Below, piece by piece: positions 38,956 to 47,756 of a DNA stretch of 64,000 nucleotides (positions are counted from its first letter, which is position 1; each line of letters starts with the position of its first letter). The stretch comes from Agromyces protaetiae (GTDB lineage: Bacteria; Actinomycetota; Actinomycetes; Actinomycetales; Microbacteriaceae), in the NCBI RefSeq assembly GCF_004135405.1, contig NZ_CP035491.1:1550001-1614000 (forward strand), in the 5' to 3' direction. The notes beneath the pieces were generated by a model that worked only from the letters and a program-made list of their open reading frames with translations, had not been told where the DNA came from and did no database searches. The translations under genes were made by a program, and so were the position numbers.

Positions 38956-39767
38956 CTAGTCGCGCGAGATCGCGATCATCCGCAGGATCTCGAGGTACAG
39001 CCAGATGACCGTGACCATGATGCCGAACGCGCCCGTCCACGAGTACTTCTTGGGGGCTCGGTTGCGCACGCCCTGCTGGATGAAGTCGAAGTCGAGCACG
39101 AGCGAGTACGCGCCGAGGAGGACGACGAAGACGCCGATGATGAGTCCGAGCGGGATGCCCGCGATCTCGACCGAGCCGCGGAGGCCCCACGGGTCGTCGT
39201 TCACGCCGAAGAGCATGAGGCCGACGTTCACGAGCGAGAAGACGAGGTAGCCGACCATCGCGACGAGGAAGATCTTCGTCGCGCGCTTCGACGCGCGCAC
39301 CTTGCCCGAGGCGAAGAGCGCCAGGGTGACGCCCACGACGACGAGGGTCGCGATGACGGCCTGGCCGACGATGCCGTCCCACTGCGACTCGTAGAACGCA
39401 GAGATGGCGCCGAGGAAGATGCCCTGCGCGCCCGCGTACGCGAGGATGAGGGCGGGGACGGCTCCTTCTTGAACACGTTGACGAGGGCGAGCACGAAGCC
39501 GACGATGGCCGCGCCGATCCAGAGGAACGGCATGGGTGCGGCCGTGAACCAGCCGATCGCCGCGCCGACGAGGAGCACGCCGAACGAGATCGCCGACTTC
39601 AGGACGGCGTCGTCGTAGGTCATGACCTCGCGGTCGGGGAGCGTCGACGGGCGGTCGAACATCTCTTTCAGGTCTTGGGCGGATGCGTCTTGCGCGGCGG
39701 CGACGGCACCCGCTCCCTCGGAGGAGAACGCCTTGTTCTGCGAGAAGGCGGGGTTGTTGAGAGCCAT
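38956..39767 (-). CDS. Bax inhibitor-1/YccA family membrane protein (frameshift)
   Basis: A corrected 270-residue protein with seven helices. Sequence landmarks are a polar N-terminus with SQNKAFSS and MTYDDAVLKSAISFGVLLVGAAIGWF, then LAYAGAQGIFLGAISAFYESQWDGIVGQAVIATLVV and DFDFIQQGVRNRAPKKYSWTGAFGIMVTVIWLYLEILRM. The frame breaks at 39457-39462: the coding strand GAGCCGTCCCC needs one G (GAGCCGGTCCCC) to read KKEPVPALILAYAG. BI-1 relatives are proposed ion leak channels; function in Actinobacteria is unknown. Confidence 0.85.
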
Positions 39768-39842
39768 TGCTGTGTGGTTCCTCTGCGTTCGGCGATCGTT
39801 GTCGGGTGGAGGGGAATCGTGCGCGGGGTTCCGCGTGCACCC

Positions 39843-39848
39843 AATCTA
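39843..39848 (-). promoter_or_regulatory. -10 box (TAGATT) for the BI-1 gene
   Basis: Read on the minus strand, with a leader of roughly 68 nt to the ATG at 39767. Confidence 0.4.
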
Positions 39849-39939
39849 CCGGGAGTTGTCCGTGACTCGGCCGTGAATCCGGACGACTTGCAGACCGCAT
39901 TCCGGCGTCGGCATGCGCTTGTCGGCGCGGGCCCCGGGT

Positions 39940-39945
39940 TACGCT
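39940..39945 (+). promoter_or_regulatory. Leaderless-type -10 box (TACGCT) for the phosphodiesterase gene
   Basis: TACGCT ends 7 nt before ATG 39953. Confidence 0.5.
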
Positions 39946-39952
39946 TTCACGC

Positions 39953-40999
39953 ATGCTGGCAGACCGCGCGGGACATCCGATCGTCATCGGACACCGCGGC
40001 GCACCCGGGTACCGTCCCGAGCACACCGCCGAGGGGTACGAGCTCGCGTTCGCGCTCGGCGCCGACGCCGTCGAGCCCGACCTCGTCGCGACGCGCGACG
40101 GCGTGCTCGTGCTGCGGCACGAGAACGAGATCGGCGGCACGACCGACGTCGCCGAGCGCTCCGAGTTCGCGAGCCGTCGCACGGTGCGCGAGATCGACGG
40201 CAAGCCGCTCGACGGCTGGTTCACCGAGGACTTCACGTGGGCCGAGTTGTCGACGCTGCGCTCGCGCGAGCGCATCCCCGAGACGCGGCCGCTGTCGCGC
40301 AGCTTCGACGGGCGCTACCCCGTCATCCGGTTGCGCGATCTGTTCCAGATCGTCGATCGCGCGGCCGACGAGCAGGGGCGGATGCTCCGCATGGTCGCCG
40401 AGTTCAAGCACGCGAGCCACTTCGATTCGCTCGGGCTCCCGCTCGACGAGCTGTTCATCGCCGAGCTCGAGGCGGCCGGGTGGGGGCGCGGAGACGACCG
40501 TCTCGTCATGGAGTCGTTCGAGCCGACCCTGCTCGACCGGCTCGGGGCGCGCGGCATCGCCGGCAAGCGCGTCTTCCTCATCGAGGCCGTCGGGGCGCCC
40601 TACGACCAGGTGCTCGCGAACGGGCGTGCGGCGGTGCGATACGACGACTACGCGACCGAGGCGGGCCTCCTCGGCCTCGCGGGCCGGTTCGACGGGGTGA
40701 GCGTCGACAAGGCGCGCCTCGTCGGCGAGCCGACGGCCGCGCAGAAGGCGGATGCCACGATCCTGCGCGGCGCCGAGCTGGTGGATGCCGCACACTCGGC
40801 GGGGCTCGCGGTCTACACGTGGACGCTCCGCGCCGAGAACCGCTTCCTCACGGCGCCGTACCGGCACGGCACCGCGCGCGCGGGCGTCGGCGACTGGGCG
40901 GGCGAGTTCGGCGAGGTCATCGGCACGGGCGTCGACGGCATCTTCGTCGACCAGCCCGACCTCGGGGTCGCGGCGCGGGAGTTCGCGGGACACGACTGA
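39953..40999 (+). CDS. Glycerophosphodiester phosphodiesterase
   Basis: This TIM-barrel enzyme hydrolyses glycerophosphodiesters to glycerol-3-phosphate and an alcohol. The 348-residue protein has the catalytic HRGAPGYRPEHT (His15/Arg16), the metal-binding EPDLVATRDGVLVLRHE with a second His, and FKHASHFDSLG...VMESFEPTLLDRL, ending GTGVDGIFVDQPDLG. There is no signal peptide, so it is probably cytoplasmic. The product would feed GlpD at 31 kb and releases phosphate equivalents from lipid head groups. It lies 91 nt upstream of the glycolipid-like cluster, on the same strand. Confidence 0.93.
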   Translation: MLADRAGHPIVIGHRGAPGYRPEHTAEGYELAFALGADAVEPDLVATRDGVLVLRHENEIGGTTDVAERSEFASRRTVREIDGKPLDGWFTEDFTWAELSTLRSRERIPETRPLSRSFDGRYPVIRLRDLFQIVDRAADEQGRMLRMVAEFKHASHFDSLGLPLDELFIAELEAAGWGRGDDRLVMESFEPTLLDRLGARGIAGKRVFLIEAVGAPYDQVLANGRAAVRYDDYATEAGLLGLAGRFDGVSVDKARLVGEPTAAQKADATILRGAELVDAAHSAGLAVYTWTLRAENRFLTAPYRHGTARAGVGDWAGEFGEVIGTGVDGIFVDQPDLGVAAREFAGHD

Positions 41000-41078
41000 C
41001 CGAGTGCCGGATGTCCCGGTCGGCACCGCTTTCGGCGTGCCGTGTGGACAGCTCGCGGGCGTGCCGCTCGGCCGCCGC

Positions 41079-41084
41079 TATCCT
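41079..41084 (+). promoter_or_regulatory. Leaderless-type -10 box (TATCCT), promoter of the seven-gene cluster
   Basis: GCTATCCTGCAGCG lies 6 nt before ATG 41091, the only clear promoter for the following overlapping operon. Confidence 0.55.
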
Positions 41085-41090
41085 GCAGCG

Positions 41091-42436
41091 ATGCACTCTC
41101 GACGCGTCCCGGCGCCGCTCATCGCGCTCGGAGCCTTCGCGGGTGCGCGGTGGGGGTTCGGCTCGGGGGAGCGCGTGGTCTCGAACGGCGCACGCGTCGA
41201 GGCATCCGCCGACTGCTCGACACGCGCCTCGCGACCGTCGCGTTCTACGACGGCCGCGCACGCACGCTCGACGCGCTGCCGATCGTCGACAAGGCGACCG
41301 TGCGCGAGCGCTTCGTCGACTTCAACGTGCCGCGTGTGACGCTCGAGCAGGCGCTCGCGCACGCGACCGACGCCGAGGAGCGGCGCGATTTCCGAGACGA
41401 GCTGCCCGGCGGCATCACGGTCGGCCTCTCGAGCGGCACGTCGGGACGGCCGGGCGTGTTCCTCGTCTCGGAGCGGGAGCGCATGCTGTGGGCGGGCACG
41501 GTGCTCGGGCGGCTCCTCGATTCGGTGAGCGTGCGGCAGCTCGTGACGCCGTGGGCGCGGCCCGTGCGCATCGCGTTCGCGCTGCGTGCCAACAGCACGC
41601 TCTACGAGGCGGTCACGAGCCGGCGCCTGCGGTTCGGGTTCGTCGACCTCGTTGCGCCGTTCGACGAGGTGCGGGCGGCCGTGCAGCGCGTCGATCCCGA
41701 CGTGCTCGTCGCGCCGTCGACCGTGCTCGGCGCGCTTGCGAAGGCGGCGCTCGAGACGGCCGAGCCAGGCGCGCTCCACATCACCCCGCGGCTCGTGATC
41801 GCGGTGGCCGAGGTGCTCGACGACGACACTGCGGCGCTCGTGCTGCGCGCGTGGGGCGTGCGCCCGCGCCGCGTGTACCAGGCGACCGAGGGGCTCCTCG
41901 CGCTCGACTGTGCGCACGGCAATCTGCACCTCAACGAACGGCACGTGCACGTCGAGCCCGAGTGGCTCGACCTCGACGAGCGCCGGTTCTCGCCCATCGT
42001 GACCGACCTGACCCGCACCACGCAGCTCGTCGTACGCTACCGGCTCGACGACGTGCTGCGGGTGCCCGCAGAGCCCGTCGAATGCCCGTGCGGCGACCCG
42101 TCGCTCGTGCTCGAGGCCGTCGAGGGGCGGGCCGACGAGACGATCGTCGTCGCCGACGGGCGCGGGGGCGAGGCATCCGTGTTCCCTGACGCCGTGCGTC
42201 GGGCGCTCGCGGTCGCCGGGGCCTCCGATTGGTCGATCCGCTGGGGCGACGGGGCGCTCGAGCTCGCGCTCCGCGACGACCGCCGCGAGACGCGCACGGC
42301 GGCCGAGTGGGCGCTCGAGCGGCTGTTCGAGACGTTGCGGTTGCCGGTCCCCGAGATCGTCGCGGCTGCATGGCGGGCGCCCGAGGCGGGCGCGAAGACG
42401 GTGCGCATCAGGCGGAAGGAGCGGGCGGATGTCTGA
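41091..42436 (+). CDS. F390-synthetase/PaaK-like AMP-forming enzyme (frameshift)
   Basis: Corrected length is 448 residues. The core is an adenylate-forming (AMP-binding) domain of the coenzyme F390 synthetase-related type: GLSSGTSGRPGVFLVS is the ATP-binding P-loop, VLVAPSTVLGALA and RVYQATEGLLALDCAHGNLHLNE contain the family ATP/AMP contacts, and RTTQLVVRYRLDDVLR closes the N-domain. Such enzymes activate carboxylates. The frame breaks near 41200-41210 (GCATCCGCCGACTG, one base short), joining MHSRRVPAPLIALGAFAGARWG to RLLDTRLATVAFYDGRA. First gene of the cluster; it overlaps the next by 8 bases. Confidence 0.72.
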
Positions 42437-43451
42437 GCCGCGCGCCACTCGCCCGACCCGCGTCCTCGTGACCGGCGCCACGGGGTTCGTCGGCGGCGCG
42501 CTCTTCCGCGCGCTCCGCGCGCGCGACGGGCTCGAAGTCGTCGGGCTCGGCCGTCGCGAGACGCCCGACACCGTGAGCCGCGACCTGACGCGGCCGCTCG
42601 GCCTGGACTTCGGGCCCGACGACTTCGCGCCCGACGTCATCGTGCACGCCGCCGCGCGCGCGAGCCAGTGGGGCACGCGTGCCGAGTTCGAGGCGCAGAA
42701 CGTGACGGCGACGCGGAACGTGCTCGACTTCGCGGTGCGCAGCGCGCAGCGAAGCGGCCGGATGCCGCGCATCGTCTACGTCTCGTCGACGTCGGTGCTC
42801 TACACCCCTGCCGACCAGTTCGGGCTCACCGAGGAGAGCCCGGCGGGCCCGAGGTTCCTGAACGAGTACGCGCGCACGAAGCACGCGGGCGAGCTCGTCG
42901 TGCGCGAGCACCCCGGCGAGTGGGTGATTGCGCGGCCCCGCGCCGTGTTCGGGCCCGGCGACACGACCCTCCTGCCCCGCATCGTCGAGGCCGCGCGCGC
43001 GGGTCGCCTGCCGTTCCTCGGCGACCCCGCGCGCCCCGCGATGGGCGATCTCGTCTACATCGACACCCTCGTCGACCAGCTCGCGCGGCTCGCCCTGCGG
43101 CCGGGGCTCTCGCGCGAGACCGTCAACCTCACGAACGGCGAGGCCGTTCCCCTCATGCCGACGATCGCGCGCATTCTCGCCGCCCTCGACGTGCCCGTGC
43201 CGACCCGGCACCTGCCGCGCGGCGCCGCGCTCGCGCTCGCGCTCGCAGCCGAGACGGCGTGGCGCCTCGCCCGCCGACGCGACGAGCCGCCGCTCACGCG
43301 CTACGCGGTGCACCTGCTCACGTCGTCGAAGACATTCGACGACGCGCACTCGCGACGCCTCGTCGGCGCGCCCGCGGTGTCGATCGACGAGGGCATCTCG
43401 CGGACGGTCTCGGCATTCCGTGCTGAGTTCGCGATCGAGGGCGCCGGATGA
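42429..43451 (+). CDS. NAD(P)-dependent 3-beta-HSD/OleD-like reductase
   Basis: A 340-residue extended short-chain dehydrogenase. VLVTGATGFVGGALFRALRA is the NAD(P)-binding motif (residues ~12-31), VIVHAAARASQWGT and IVYVSSTSVLY carry the active Ser/Thr strand, and Tyr147/Lys151 in EYARTKHAGE are the catalytic pair. RPRAVFGPGDTTLLPRIVEAARAG and the C-terminal LTRYAVHLLTSSKTFDDAHSRRLVG match the 3-beta-hydroxysteroid/OleD branch, which reduces 2-alkyl-3-keto acids in long-chain olefin synthesis. It overlaps its neighbours on both sides (8 and 4 bases). Confidence 0.82.
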   Translation: MSEPRATRPTRVLVTGATGFVGGALFRALRARDGLEVVGLGRRETPDTVSRDLTRPLGLDFGPDDFAPDVIVHAAARASQWGTRAEFEAQNVTATRNVLDFAVRSAQRSGRMPRIVYVSSTSVLYTPADQFGLTEESPAGPRFLNEYARTKHAGELVVREHPGEWVIARPRAVFGPGDTTLLPRIVEAARAGRLPFLGDPARPAMGDLVYIDTLVDQLARLALRPGLSRETVNLTNGEAVPLMPTIARILAALDVPVPTRHLPRGAALALALAAETAWRLARRRDEPPLTRYAVHLLTSSKTFDDAHSRRLVGAPAVSIDEGISRTVSAFRAEFAIEGAG

Positions 43452-44662
43452 CCCGGGGCGGGCGTTCCGACCGCGGGCGCGTCCCGCGCGCGCTCGGCCG
43501 AGGCGGCCGCACGGGCGCCGCGTTCGCGGTCGTGTACCTCGCCGTGCTCGTCGCGAAGGCCGTCCTCTCGGCCGTCGCCGTCCGCCGCAGGCGCGCCCGC
43601 ATCGAGGCATCCGCTCGCCCGCCGCTGCCGCCCGAGGCGTTCACGATCGTGCAGCCCGTGCTCGGCGGCGACCCGCGACTGGCAGACACCCTCGCCCACA
43701 CCCTGCGCGTCGCGCCGCGCTCGACCGTCGTGTGGCTCGTCGACGTCGACGACCCCGCGGGCCGCGCCGCCGCCGAGGAGGCCGCCGCGCTCGTGCCGCA
43801 CGCCGACGTGCGGATCGTCGACTGCCCGCCCGCTCCCGAGCATGCGAGCCCCAAGACGTTCAAGCTCGCGCTCGCCGAGGCGGAGCTCCGCACCGAGGCG
43901 TTCGCGATCGTCGACGACGACACGCGCGTGAGCGAGGAGGGGCTCCGGGCGCTCGCCGAAGGGCTCGAGATCGCCGAGGCGAGCACCGGCCTCCCGCGGT
44001 ACGCGGCGGCACCGGGCGTGTGGTCGGAGCTCGTCGCCCAGTTCGTCAACGACCAGTCCGCCTTCACCTACCTGCCGGCCGCGGCGCTCGCTCCCGCGCG
44101 CACGGTCAACGGCATGACATGGGCGATGCGCACGGCGACGCTCCGCGGCCTCGGCGGGTTCGCGCCGCTCGCCGACCGCATCGCCGACGATCTCGCGGTC
44201 GCGACGAGGCTCAAGGCCGCGGGCGGCCGCATCGACCAGACCGACGTCGTGCAGACCGTGTCGACGACGGTCGAGGGGTTCGGGCCGTACCGGCGCATCA
44301 TGCACCGGTGGATGCGGTTCGCCGTGCTCGTGCTCCGCGAGGAGCCGCCCGCCTGGCGGGCGGCCATCGCCGTGGCGGGGGCGCTTCCGGGGCTCCTCCT
44401 CACGGGGGCGGTCGCGCTGCTCGCGCGGCGCGACGCGCGGCGGCTCAGCGTGCTCGCGGGATTCCTCGCCGTGCGGGCGGCGATCGTCAGCGCGGCGCAT
44501 CGGAGGCTCGGCGGGGCATCCGCCCACCGTCCGGCGCTCTCCCTCGTCGCCGAGGCGCTCATGCCCGCCCAGTTCGCGTGGGCGGTCGTCGACCGCCGCA
44601 TCGTGTGGCGCAAGCGCCGGTACCTCGTCGATGCCAACGACCGCTACCGGGAGGTGCGATGA
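43448..44662 (+). CDS. GT2/GT21-like glycosyltransferase, membrane-bound
   Basis: A 404-residue glycosyltransferase resembling ceramide glucosyltransferase/HpnI-type enzymes that glycosylate lipids. An N-terminal helix (FAVVYLAVLVAKAVLSAVAV) leads to a GT-A domain: FTIVQPVLGGDPRLADTL, FAIVDDDTRVSEEGL (metal-binding Asp cluster), a mid-region donor loop VNGMTWAMRTATLRGLGGF...IADDLAVATRLKAAGG and MHRWMRFAVLVLREEPP, the HRW-type acceptor motif. One or two C-terminal helices follow. It overlaps the next gene by ATGA. A lipid acceptor is inferred from this subfamily, not shown. Confidence 0.78.
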   Translation: MTRGGRSDRGRVPRALGRGGRTGAAFAVVYLAVLVAKAVLSAVAVRRRRARIEASARPPLPPEAFTIVQPVLGGDPRLADTLAHTLRVAPRSTVVWLVDVDDPAGRAAAEEAAALVPHADVRIVDCPPAPEHASPKTFKLALAEAELRTEAFAIVDDDTRVSEEGLRALAEGLEIAEASTGLPRYAAAPGVWSELVAQFVNDQSAFTYLPAAALAPARTVNGMTWAMRTATLRGLGGFAPLADRIADDLAVATRLKAAGGRIDQTDVVQTVSTTVEGFGPYRRIMHRWMRFAVLVLREEPPAWRAAIAVAGALPGLLLTGAVALLARRDARRLSVLAGFLAVRAAIVSAAHRRLGGASAHRPALSLVAEALMPAQFAWAVVDRRIVWRKRRYLVDANDRYREVR

Positions 44663-45291
44663 CGACGCCGACACCCGAATCGACCCTGCAGGTGCGCTTC
44701 CTGACCGGGCGCAGCGACCGTTCGACGACGGCGCTCTCGCCCGCGCAGCACGCGTTCCTCGACGCGCTGCCGCTCGACGAGGCCGAGCGCGTGCGCGTGA
44801 ACTTCCCGTACGCCCCGGCGGCAGGGCCGTGGCGGAAGGTGCCGCTCCCCGTGGCATCCGTCCGGAACGCCCGCGACTACCTCGGCGCACGGCGCCGCGC
44901 CTTCGCGACCCGCCACACCGCCGACGTGCGCGCCGCCCTCGCGGGCGCCGACCGCCAGCTCGTGCTCGCGGGAAGCTGCGGGCTCGAGCTCCTCGGCGGG
45001 CTGCGGCTCGACGACGAGACGCTCGCGCGCGTGCACGTCGTCGCCTACGGCCCGGTCGCGCGCCGCCGCCCGCCCGTGTCGCTCGAGACCGTCGTGGGCG
45101 ATCGCGACGGCATCGCCTCGCGCCGCCGGCTCGGCGAGCCCGACCACCGCATCGCGGCCGGGCATCTCGACTACCTCGCGTCGCCCGTGTTCCGCGAGAT
45201 CGTCGTCGCGGCGATCGGGCGGCTGCGGGCGGAGGCGGCGTCGTCCGAAGCATCCGCGCCGGTCCCTTCCCCGGCGGAGCGCCTCGCATGA
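44659..45291 (+). CDS. Uncharacterised cluster protein, possible short alpha/beta hydrolase
   Basis: I do not recognise this 210-residue protein with confidence. It has no signal peptide or membrane helix. LVLAGSCGLELLGGL (residues ~97-111) resembles a nucleophile elbow (small-X-Ser-X-small), VVGDRDGIASRR (~145-156) could supply the acid and AAGHLDYLASPVF (~169-181) the His, in the order expected for an alpha/beta hydrolase, but the fold would be short. If right, it would fill the OleB-like slot in the cluster. It is coupled to both neighbours by 4-base overlaps (ATGA), so it is part of the pathway. Confidence 0.5.
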   Translation: MTTPTPESTLQVRFLTGRSDRSTTALSPAQHAFLDALPLDEAERVRVNFPYAPAAGPWRKVPLPVASVRNARDYLGARRRAFATRHTADVRAALAGADRQLVLAGSCGLELLGGLRLDDETLARVHVVAYGPVARRRPPVSLETVVGDRDGIASRRRLGEPDHRIAAGHLDYLASPVFREIVVAAIGRLRAEAASSEASAPVPSPAERLA

Positions 45292-46639
45292 CCGTCGAGT
45301 TCGTCTCCCCGCCGTTCGCGGGCCACCTGCACCCGATCCTCGGCATCGCCGTCGAGCTGCGGCGCCGCGGCGTGCCCGTGCGCGTCGTGAGCAGCGCCGG
45401 CGCGCGAGCGGCGATCGAGGCCGCGGGACTCGACGCCGCGGTCGTCGACGCGGCCGACGACGCGCGCATCGCCGCCGTCGCCGACCCGCCCGAACGCGTC
45501 GGGATCGACCCGCGGAAGCTCCTCGCCCAGTTCCGCGGCACGCTCGGGATCCTCGCCGACCTCCGCGCCGAACTCGACGCGCGCTACGCCGCCGGCGCGC
45601 CCGCGATCGTCGTGGCCGACTTCACGCTGCCCGTTGCGGGGCTCGCCGCGCGCGAGCGCGGAGCGCGGTGGTTCACGACGCACCCGTCGCCCGCGGCGGT
45701 CGGCGCGAACGACGGCACACCCGGCTACTGCGGGGACTGCTGCCGCCGAGGGGTCCGCTCGACCGGGTGCGCGACGCCGTCGCCCGGGCCGCGGTCCGCG
45801 GGTTCAAGCGCCTTGTGTTCGCGCTCGAGGCGAAGACCCTCCGGCGTCTCGGGTTCACCGGCGCGTTCCGGCCCGACGGCAGCGAGCAGGTGTACTCGCC
45901 CGACACGGTGCTCGTCCTCGCGCCCGAAGAGCTCGAGCTGCCGCGCACGTGGCCTGCGGCGTTCCGGTTCACGGGCGGCGTGCGCTACGCGCCGCCCGGA
46001 AGGCCCGGCCGGTGGGGGAGCGACGCGGTCGAAGAGGAGGATGTCTCGGGCTCGACGGATGTCTCGGGCGCGCCCGCTGCCCGCACCGGCGCCCGCACGG
46101 TGCGCGTGCTCGTGTCATGCGGCACGCACCTCGGAGCCGAGACCGCCGAACTCGTCGAGGCGGCCGCCGCCGCGGCGCGCATCGCGCCCGAGCTCGACCT
46201 CCACGTGACCCTCGGCGGCAGTGCGCGACCCGACCCGCTGCCGCGCGGCATCCGGGTGCACGACTACGTCGACTACGGAACACTCGACGACTACGACGTC
46301 ATCGTCCACCACGGCGGCACGGGCATCGCGCTCGCCGCGGTCGCCGCCGGGAAGCCGTCGATCGTCGTGCCCCGCGACTACGACCAGCCCGACGTCGCCG
46401 CGCGGCTCGTGCACCACGGGCTCGGCCGAAGGGTCGACCCGAAGCTCCTCCGCCGCCCCGACGCGGGTGAGGTGCTCGCGTGCACGATCCGCGCCGAAGC
46501 CGATCCGTCGCCCGAGCGCGTCGCCGCCCTCGCCCGTTTCGCTCCGATCGCACGCCGCGACGGCGCTGCCGCGTCGGCCGACCTCATCGAGGCGGCGTGG
46601 CGCGAAGCCGTCGGGCGGCCCGCCGCAGGCATCCTGTAG
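45288..46639 (+). CDS. GT1/MGT-type UDP-sugar glycosyltransferase (frameshift)
   Basis: Corrected length is 450 residues with a GT-B fold. The N-domain begins MTVEFVSPPFAGHLHPILGIAVELRRRG with the usual His of the GHLHP acceptor motif. The C-domain has RVLVSCGTHLGAETAEL and the UDP-sugar binding signature VDYGTLDDYDVIVHHGGTGIALAAVAAGKPSIVVPRDYDQ. The frame breaks at 45732-45735: the GGGG run needs one more G to read GYCGGLLPPRGPLDRVRDAV. MGT-type enzymes decorate macrolides, lipids and sterols. Second glycosyltransferase in the cluster, so two sugars are likely. Confidence 0.8.
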
Positions 46640-46688
46640 ACCCCGTCCCAGTTCCACGCGACATCCGCCCCACCCCTCGGAGCCCCGC

Positions 46689-47756
46689 ATGACCCTTCTC
46701 GACGAACGACCCGCCGAAGCCCCGTCGCGCGTGACCCTCGAGCCGCGCCGCCGCACGGTCGCCGCGCGTCTCTCGGCCGTCGCCGTGCACCTCCCCGCCG
46801 AACGACGGACGACCGAGGAGACCGAGGCGCGGCTCGTCGCCGAGAACCCGCGCCTGCGCTTCCCGCGCGGGCTCATCGAGCGACTGACGGGCGTCACGGG
46901 CGTGCACGTGCGTCCCGCCGGGTGGCAGACCTCCGACCTCGCGGTCGCGGCCGCGCGCGACGCGCTCGCGCAGTCGCCCGGCGAGATCGACCTGCTCGTG
47001 TTCGCGTCGGCGAGCCAGGACCTCATCGAGCCGGCGACCTCGCACATCGTCGCCGCGAAGCTCGGCATCGCGCCCGCCGTCATGGATGTCAAGAACGCGT
47101 GCAACTCGCTCGTCAACGGGCTGCAGGTCGCCGAGGCGCTCATCGCGACGGGGCAGGCGCGGCGCGCGCTCGTCGTGAGCGGTGAGATGCCGTCGCACGC
47201 CGTGCGTTGGCGGCTCGACTCGTCGGCGCAGTTCCTGCGGTCGTTCGCGGGGTACACGATGAGCGACGGCGGCGCGGCGGTCGTGCTCGAACGGGCCGAC
47301 GGGTCGGGTGCGGGGATCCTCGCGAGCCGGTTCGAGGCGCACTCGCGGTTCTGGAGCGTGGGGACCCTGCCGACGGGCGGTTCGGTGAACCCGCACGCCG
47401 TGGGCGGCAGCTACTTCGACATGGACGGGCGGGCGCTCGAGCGCGCGTTCGCCGAGGTCGGGCTCGGCATCTTCCACGCAACGCTCGCCGAGGCGGGCTA
47501 CACGGCGGCCGACGTCGACTTCGTCGCCGTGCACCAGGTCGCCCTGTCGATGCACGAGCGCATCGTCGAGCTCCTCGGCGTCGACCCCGCACGCACCCAC
47601 CGGCTCATCGACGGGCACGGCAACCTCGCGAGCGTGTCGCTGCCCGTGCAGCTCGCGGCGGGCGTCGACCGCGGCGCGATCCGGCCGGGCAGCCTCGTCG
47701 CGCTCGTCGGGCTCGCGGGCGGCATCAGCCTCGGGACGACGGTCGTGCGATGGTGA
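46689..47756 (+). CDS. KAS III / OleA-like beta-ketoacyl synthase
   Basis: A 355-residue thiolase-superfamily enzyme with the catalytic triad Cys138 (DVKNACNSLVNGLQ), His282 (VAVHQVALSMHE) and Asn312 (DGHGNLASVSLPVQ). The segment FASASQDLIEPATSHIVAAKLGI is much closer to OleA-type acyl-CoA condensing enzymes than to FabH, whose equivalent motif lacks the EPAT block. OleA joins two fatty acyl-CoA molecules head to head. A ~25-residue basic N-terminus precedes the fold. It lies 49 nt after the GT1 gene and overlaps the P450 gene by 7 bases. Confidence 0.82.
   Translation: MTLLDERPAEAPSRVTLEPRRRTVAARLSAVAVHLPAERRTTEETEARLVAENPRLRFPRGLIERLTGVTGVHVRPAGWQTSDLAVAAARDALAQSPGEIDLLVFASASQDLIEPATSHIVAAKLGIAPAVMDVKNACNSLVNGLQVAEALIATGQARRALVVSGEMPSHAVRWRLDSSAQFLRSFAGYTMSDGGAAVVLERADGSGAGILASRFEAHSRFWSVGTLPTGGSVNPHAVGGSYFDMDGRALERAFAEVGLGIFHATLAEAGYTAADVDFVAVHQVALSMHERIVELLGVDPARTHRLIDGHGNLASVSLPVQLAAGVDRGAIRPGSLVALVGLAGGISLGTTVVRW

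Noticed and set aside
41091-47756. A plain OleABCD olefin cluster
   Set aside because: The AMP-forming enzyme is not OleC-like, no typical OleB is seen, and two glycosyltransferases and a P450 are interleaved.
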